The notes under the pieces: generated by a model | Seen by the model: the letters and a program-made list of their open reading frames with translations, nothing else | What the model was told of the DNA's origin: nothing | Database searches by the model: none | In this document: positions 6,251-8,050 of the stretch, in pieces | Layout: each line of letters begins with the position of its first letter | Position numbering within the stretch: position 1 is the stretch's first letter | Position numbers and translations under genes: made by a program | Source of the DNA: Atopobium sp. | GTDB taxonomy: Bacteria; Actinomycetota; Coriobacteriia; Coriobacteriales; Atopobiaceae | Direction of reading: 5' to 3' | NCBI GenBank assembly: GCA_015258785.1 | Contig: JABZHP010000051.1 | Coordinates: 1 to 8,050, forward strand | DNA: 8,050 nucleotides

Positions 6251-7207
6251 ATGAGTGGCGAAGTGGAACCCGCATCAGAACTCACGCCGGAGCTGCATGC
6301 ATTTGTCGAGTTCGTAGCCAAGAAAGGTCGCGAGTTGTACCGCGATTTGCCTTGGCGTCGCACGTATGACCCGTATGCAATCTGGATTTCTGAGGTTATG
6401 CTTCAGCAGACGCAGGTCAGCCGCGTAGATGGTCGCTGGCAGAGGTGGCTGGAGCGATTTCCAACGGTTGATGCGCTGGCTGCCGCCGCGCCTTCCGACG
6501 TGCTTGAGGAGTGGCAAGGCCTGGGCTACAACCGCCGTGCTTTGTCCGTACATCGAGCTGCTCAGGCAATTTCTGAGGCTGGCGGCGTCTTTCCACAAGA
6601 TCCAAAGGAGTTGGTAAAGCTTCCAGGTATTGGTCCCGCAACTGCGGCAGGTATTCGTGCGTTTGCGTTCAACCTGCATGGTGTTTACCTGGAGACTAAC
6701 GTGCGCACAGTCTTTCTGCACGAGTTATATCCGCAGGCAGAGGGCGTGCCAGACTCCGAACTTGTCCCGCTGGTAGAGCTAACGTGCCCTGCGAGTGTTG
6801 CAGACGTCGCGAACGCCGACGGCGCAGCGGGCGCTGACGCCGCTGTGAACACCGCAACGGAGACCGACGAGACGGAGCTCACGCCACGTAGCTGGTACTA
6901 CGCCCTTCTCGACTATGGCGCGTACCTGAAGAAAACCATTCCCAACCCTTCGCGAAGGTCCAAAAGCCACGTCAAGCAGTCGCGCTTTGAGGGATCTCAT
7001 CGACAGAAGCGAGCCGAGCTCTTGCGCGTCCTTCTCGCCCATAAAGACGAAGGCGGAGCGGAGTTTGAAACGCTTCATCAGGAGCTTTGTCAGATTGAGG
7101 TCAGCGCCGGGCGAGAAACCCTTGATGAGCAGGTTACCCTAGGCTTACTTGAAGAACTTGCGAAGGAAGGCTTTTGTCAGAAAAATAATGAATATTGGTT
7201 GCCCTAA
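6251..7207 (+). CDS. MutY-like HhH-GPD DNA glycosylase lacking the Fe-S cluster
   Basis: Base-excision-repair glycosylase of the MutY/endonuclease III superfamily, most like A/G-specific adenine glycosylase. The 318-residue product has LPWR (33-36), the catalytic-glutamate motif WISEVMLQQTQV (45-56, E48), GLGY (90-93), GG.FP (111-115) and a helix-hairpin-helix LPGIGPATAAG (124-134). The usual catalytic Asp motif LDGNV is LETNV here (E148). Where MutY has four Fe-S cysteines, this protein has DYGAYLKKTIPNPSRRSK (221-238) followed by KQSRFEGSHRQ (242-252), and no cysteine cluster. The C-terminus (about 260-318) looks like a small winged helix, not the Nudix-like domain that MutY uses to read 8-oxoG. 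A roughly 30-residue Ala/Asp/Thr-rich insert (about 181-211) interrupts the core. ATG 6251 is taken as start although its ribosome site is weak; coupling to the Rrf2 gene 19 bases upstream is likely. Substrate is uncertain. Confidence 0.88.
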   Translation: MSGEVEPASELTPELHAFVEFVAKKGRELYRDLPWRRTYDPYAIWISEVMLQQTQVSRVDGRWQRWLERFPTVDALAAAAPSDVLEEWQGLGYNRRALSVHRAAQAISEAGGVFPQDPKELVKLPGIGPATAAGIRAFAFNLHGVYLETNVRTVFLHELYPQAEGVPDSELVPLVELTCPASVADVANADGAAGADAAVNTATETDETELTPRSWYYALLDYGAYLKKTIPNPSRRSKSHVKQSRFEGSHRQKRAELLRVLLAHKDEGGAEFETLHQELCQIEVSAGRETLDEQVTLGLLEELAKEGFCQKNNEYWLP

Positions 7208-7212
7208 ATGGT

Positions 7213-7256
7213 TATAATTCATAGTGCTGACGAAGGGGTCAGTATATGAACATAAG
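7213..7256 (+). promoter_or_regulatory. Candidate promoter elements for rubrerythrin
   Basis: Two weak options exist in the leader. A perfect -10 TATAAT stands at 7213-7218, six bases after the glycosylase stop, but has no -35 at proper spacing. Alternatively CTGACG (7227-7232) and CATAAG (7251-7256) have 18-base spacing with four matches each. The second would place the start site within the Fur-like box at 7258-7276, the usual geometry for repression. Confidence 0.35.
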
Positions 7257-7257
7257 T

Positions 7258-7276
7258 GCTAATGATTATCATTTGC
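7258..7276 (+). promoter_or_regulatory. Fur/PerR-family operator upstream of rubrerythrin
   Basis: The core AATGAT-T-ATCATT (7261-7273) is a perfect 6-1-6 palindrome identical to the centre of the classical 19-bp Fur box apart from the central A/T. Including flanks, about 15 of 19 positions agree. Fur-superfamily repressors (Fur, PerR) bind such sites in response to iron or peroxide. Rubrerythrin genes in anaerobes are commonly peroxide/PerR regulated. Which family member acts here cannot be told. Confidence 0.75.
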
Positions 7277-7321
7277 ATTTGTTCACCACAGGTAACACGG
7301 CGCTACCCAGGCGCTTAACAT

Positions 7322-7346
7322 GCGTTGACGTGCCACTCGTTAACGC
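7322..7346 (+). other. Leader hairpin just before the rubrerythrin ribosome site
   Basis: GCGTTGACG (7322-7330) pairs with CGTTAACGC (7338-7346) over nine positions, one of them G-U, around a 7-base loop. It ends one base before the GGGAGAGGAG ribosome-site region (7347-7356). It could stabilise the mRNA 5' end or influence ribosome access; no T-tract follows, so it is not a terminator. Confidence 0.45.
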
Positions 7347-7361
7347 GGGAGAGGAGAAAAA

Positions 7362-7907
7362 ATGGCAGTAGATTTTGAGAATTCTCAGACAAAGAAGAAC
7401 CTCGAGGCAGCTTTTGCTGGTGAGTCCCAGGCTACCAACAAGTACAGCTACTATGCTTCCCAGGCTGCAAAAGATGGTTATCAGCAGATTTCCAACATTT
7501 TCACCGAGACTTCTGGCAACGAGAAAGTTCACGCTAAGCTTTGGTTCAAGTATCTCCACGGTGGCAAGATTCCAGAGACTGCAGAGAACCTCAAGGACGC
7601 AGCTGCTGGTGAGAACTACGAGTGGACTACCATGTACGCTGACTTCGCTAAGGTAGCTGAGGAGGAGGGCTTCGCAGAGATCGCTGCTAAGTTCCGTCTT
7701 GTCGGTAACATCGAGAAGACTCACGAGGAGCGCTATCAGAAGCTTCTTGAGCGCGTTGAGTCCGGCGAGGTCTTTGAGCGCGAGGGTGTCAAGGTTTGGA
7801 AGTGCCTCAAGTGCGGTCACCTGCACGTTGGCGCATCTGCACCAAAGATCTGCCCAGTCTGCGGTCACCCACAGGCATACTTCGAGGAGCAGTCCCTCAA
7901 CTACTAA
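7362..7907 (+). CDS. rbr: Rubrerythrin
   Basis: Cytoplasmic non-haem di-iron peroxidase that reduces hydrogen peroxide in anaerobes, with electrons coming through a rubredoxin-type centre. The 181-residue product has a four-helix ferritin-like domain with the expected di-iron ligands: E21 (GESQA), E54 and H57 (EKVH), E84 and E87 (ENYEW), E118 and H121 (EKTH). A C-terminal rubredoxin-like domain follows, with C148/C151 and C164/C167 as two CxxC knuckles. It is close in length and order to Desulfovibrio rubrerythrin. ATG 7362 has GGAG at 7353-7356 with five-base spacing in a purine-rich site. Codon use (aag, gag, ctc, gct/gca) looks like that of a well expressed gene. It stands alone: its own leader with a Fur/PerR-like box, a hairpin before the ribosome site and a strong terminator after it. 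Confidence 0.97.
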   Translation: MAVDFENSQTKKNLEAAFAGESQATNKYSYYASQAAKDGYQQISNIFTETSGNEKVHAKLWFKYLHGGKIPETAENLKDAAAGENYEWTTMYADFAKVAEEEGFAEIAAKFRLVGNIEKTHEERYQKLLERVESGEVFEREGVKVWKCLKCGHLHVGASAPKICPVCGHPQAYFEEQSLNY

Positions 7908-7940
7908 GTTGTAACTTCAACTTTTAGTGCGTTAAAAATG

Positions 7941-7980
7941 TACCCACCAGCAGGTCATCGGCTTGCTGGTGGGTATTTTT
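7941..7980 (+). terminator. Rho-independent terminator after rubrerythrin
   Basis: A perfect 12-bp stem (TACCCACCAGCA 7941-7952 with 7964-7975) encloses an 11-base loop and is followed by TTTTT (7976-7980). AAAAA at 7934-7938 precedes the stem, so it could also work for transcription from the other strand. Bases 7981-8050 after it show no gene I can support. Confidence 0.95.
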
Positions 7981-8050
7981 GTGCGCAGATGTTGCGGGGA
8001 GATTGGGCTTCTCGCTATATGCTCGTTGCGCGCCTGATTTCTTAAAAGAA

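Noticed and set aside
7992..8021. Promoter-like TTGCGG/TATATG at the right edge
   Set aside because: Spacing is 18 but both elements are weak, and no downstream gene is visible in the remaining bases.

Overview
The window is ordinary chromosomal DNA with every supportable gene on the + strand. Gene content suggests an anaerobic, high-GC-branch Gram-positive, most likely a Coriobacteriia member of the Atopobiaceae (Lancefieldella/Atopobium/Olsenella-like). The reasons are the dnaX-ybaB-recR order, a very long Pro/Ala-rich DnaX, a rubrerythrin, moderate GC with strong GGAGG-type ribosome sites, and GTG/ATG starts. The lineage call is inference from protein character, not from a search.

Layout. 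Positions 2-139 are the 3' end of an unidentified gene with an Ala/Glu/Lys-rich tail, closed by a strong TTCG-loop terminator (177-203). A replication/recombination cluster follows: dnaX (272-2626), ybaB/EbfC (2733-3071), recR (3075-3686) and an unrecognised single-pass membrane protein (3689-4360). The last three are almost contiguous. A tRNA-Asp(GTC) with encoded CCA (4526-4602) stands alone, with its own promoter, an upstream AT-rich repeat cluster and its own terminator.

The second half holds a HAD-IB phosphatase-like gene (start probably 4795), an Rrf2-family regulator with four clustered cysteines (5635-6231) and a MutY-like HhH-GPD glycosylase (6251-7207). That glycosylase lacks the Fe-S cysteines and the 8-oxoG-recognition C-terminal domain. 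A rubrerythrin (7362-7907) follows, preceded by a near-consensus Fur/PerR-type box and closed by a 12-bp-stem terminator (7941-7980).

How it fits together. The left half is housekeeping: clamp loader, nucleoid-associated protein and recombination mediator. The right half has an oxidative-stress flavour: a probable Fe-S/redox sensor, a glycosylase of the oxidised-base-repair superfamily that needs no Fe-S cluster, and a peroxide-reducing rubrerythrin under a probable metal/peroxide-responsive operator. I see no mobile element, CRISPR array, phage gene or clearly new multi-gene system. The points worth a second look are the atypical glycosylase, the architecture of DnaX, and several intergenic repeats and operators.
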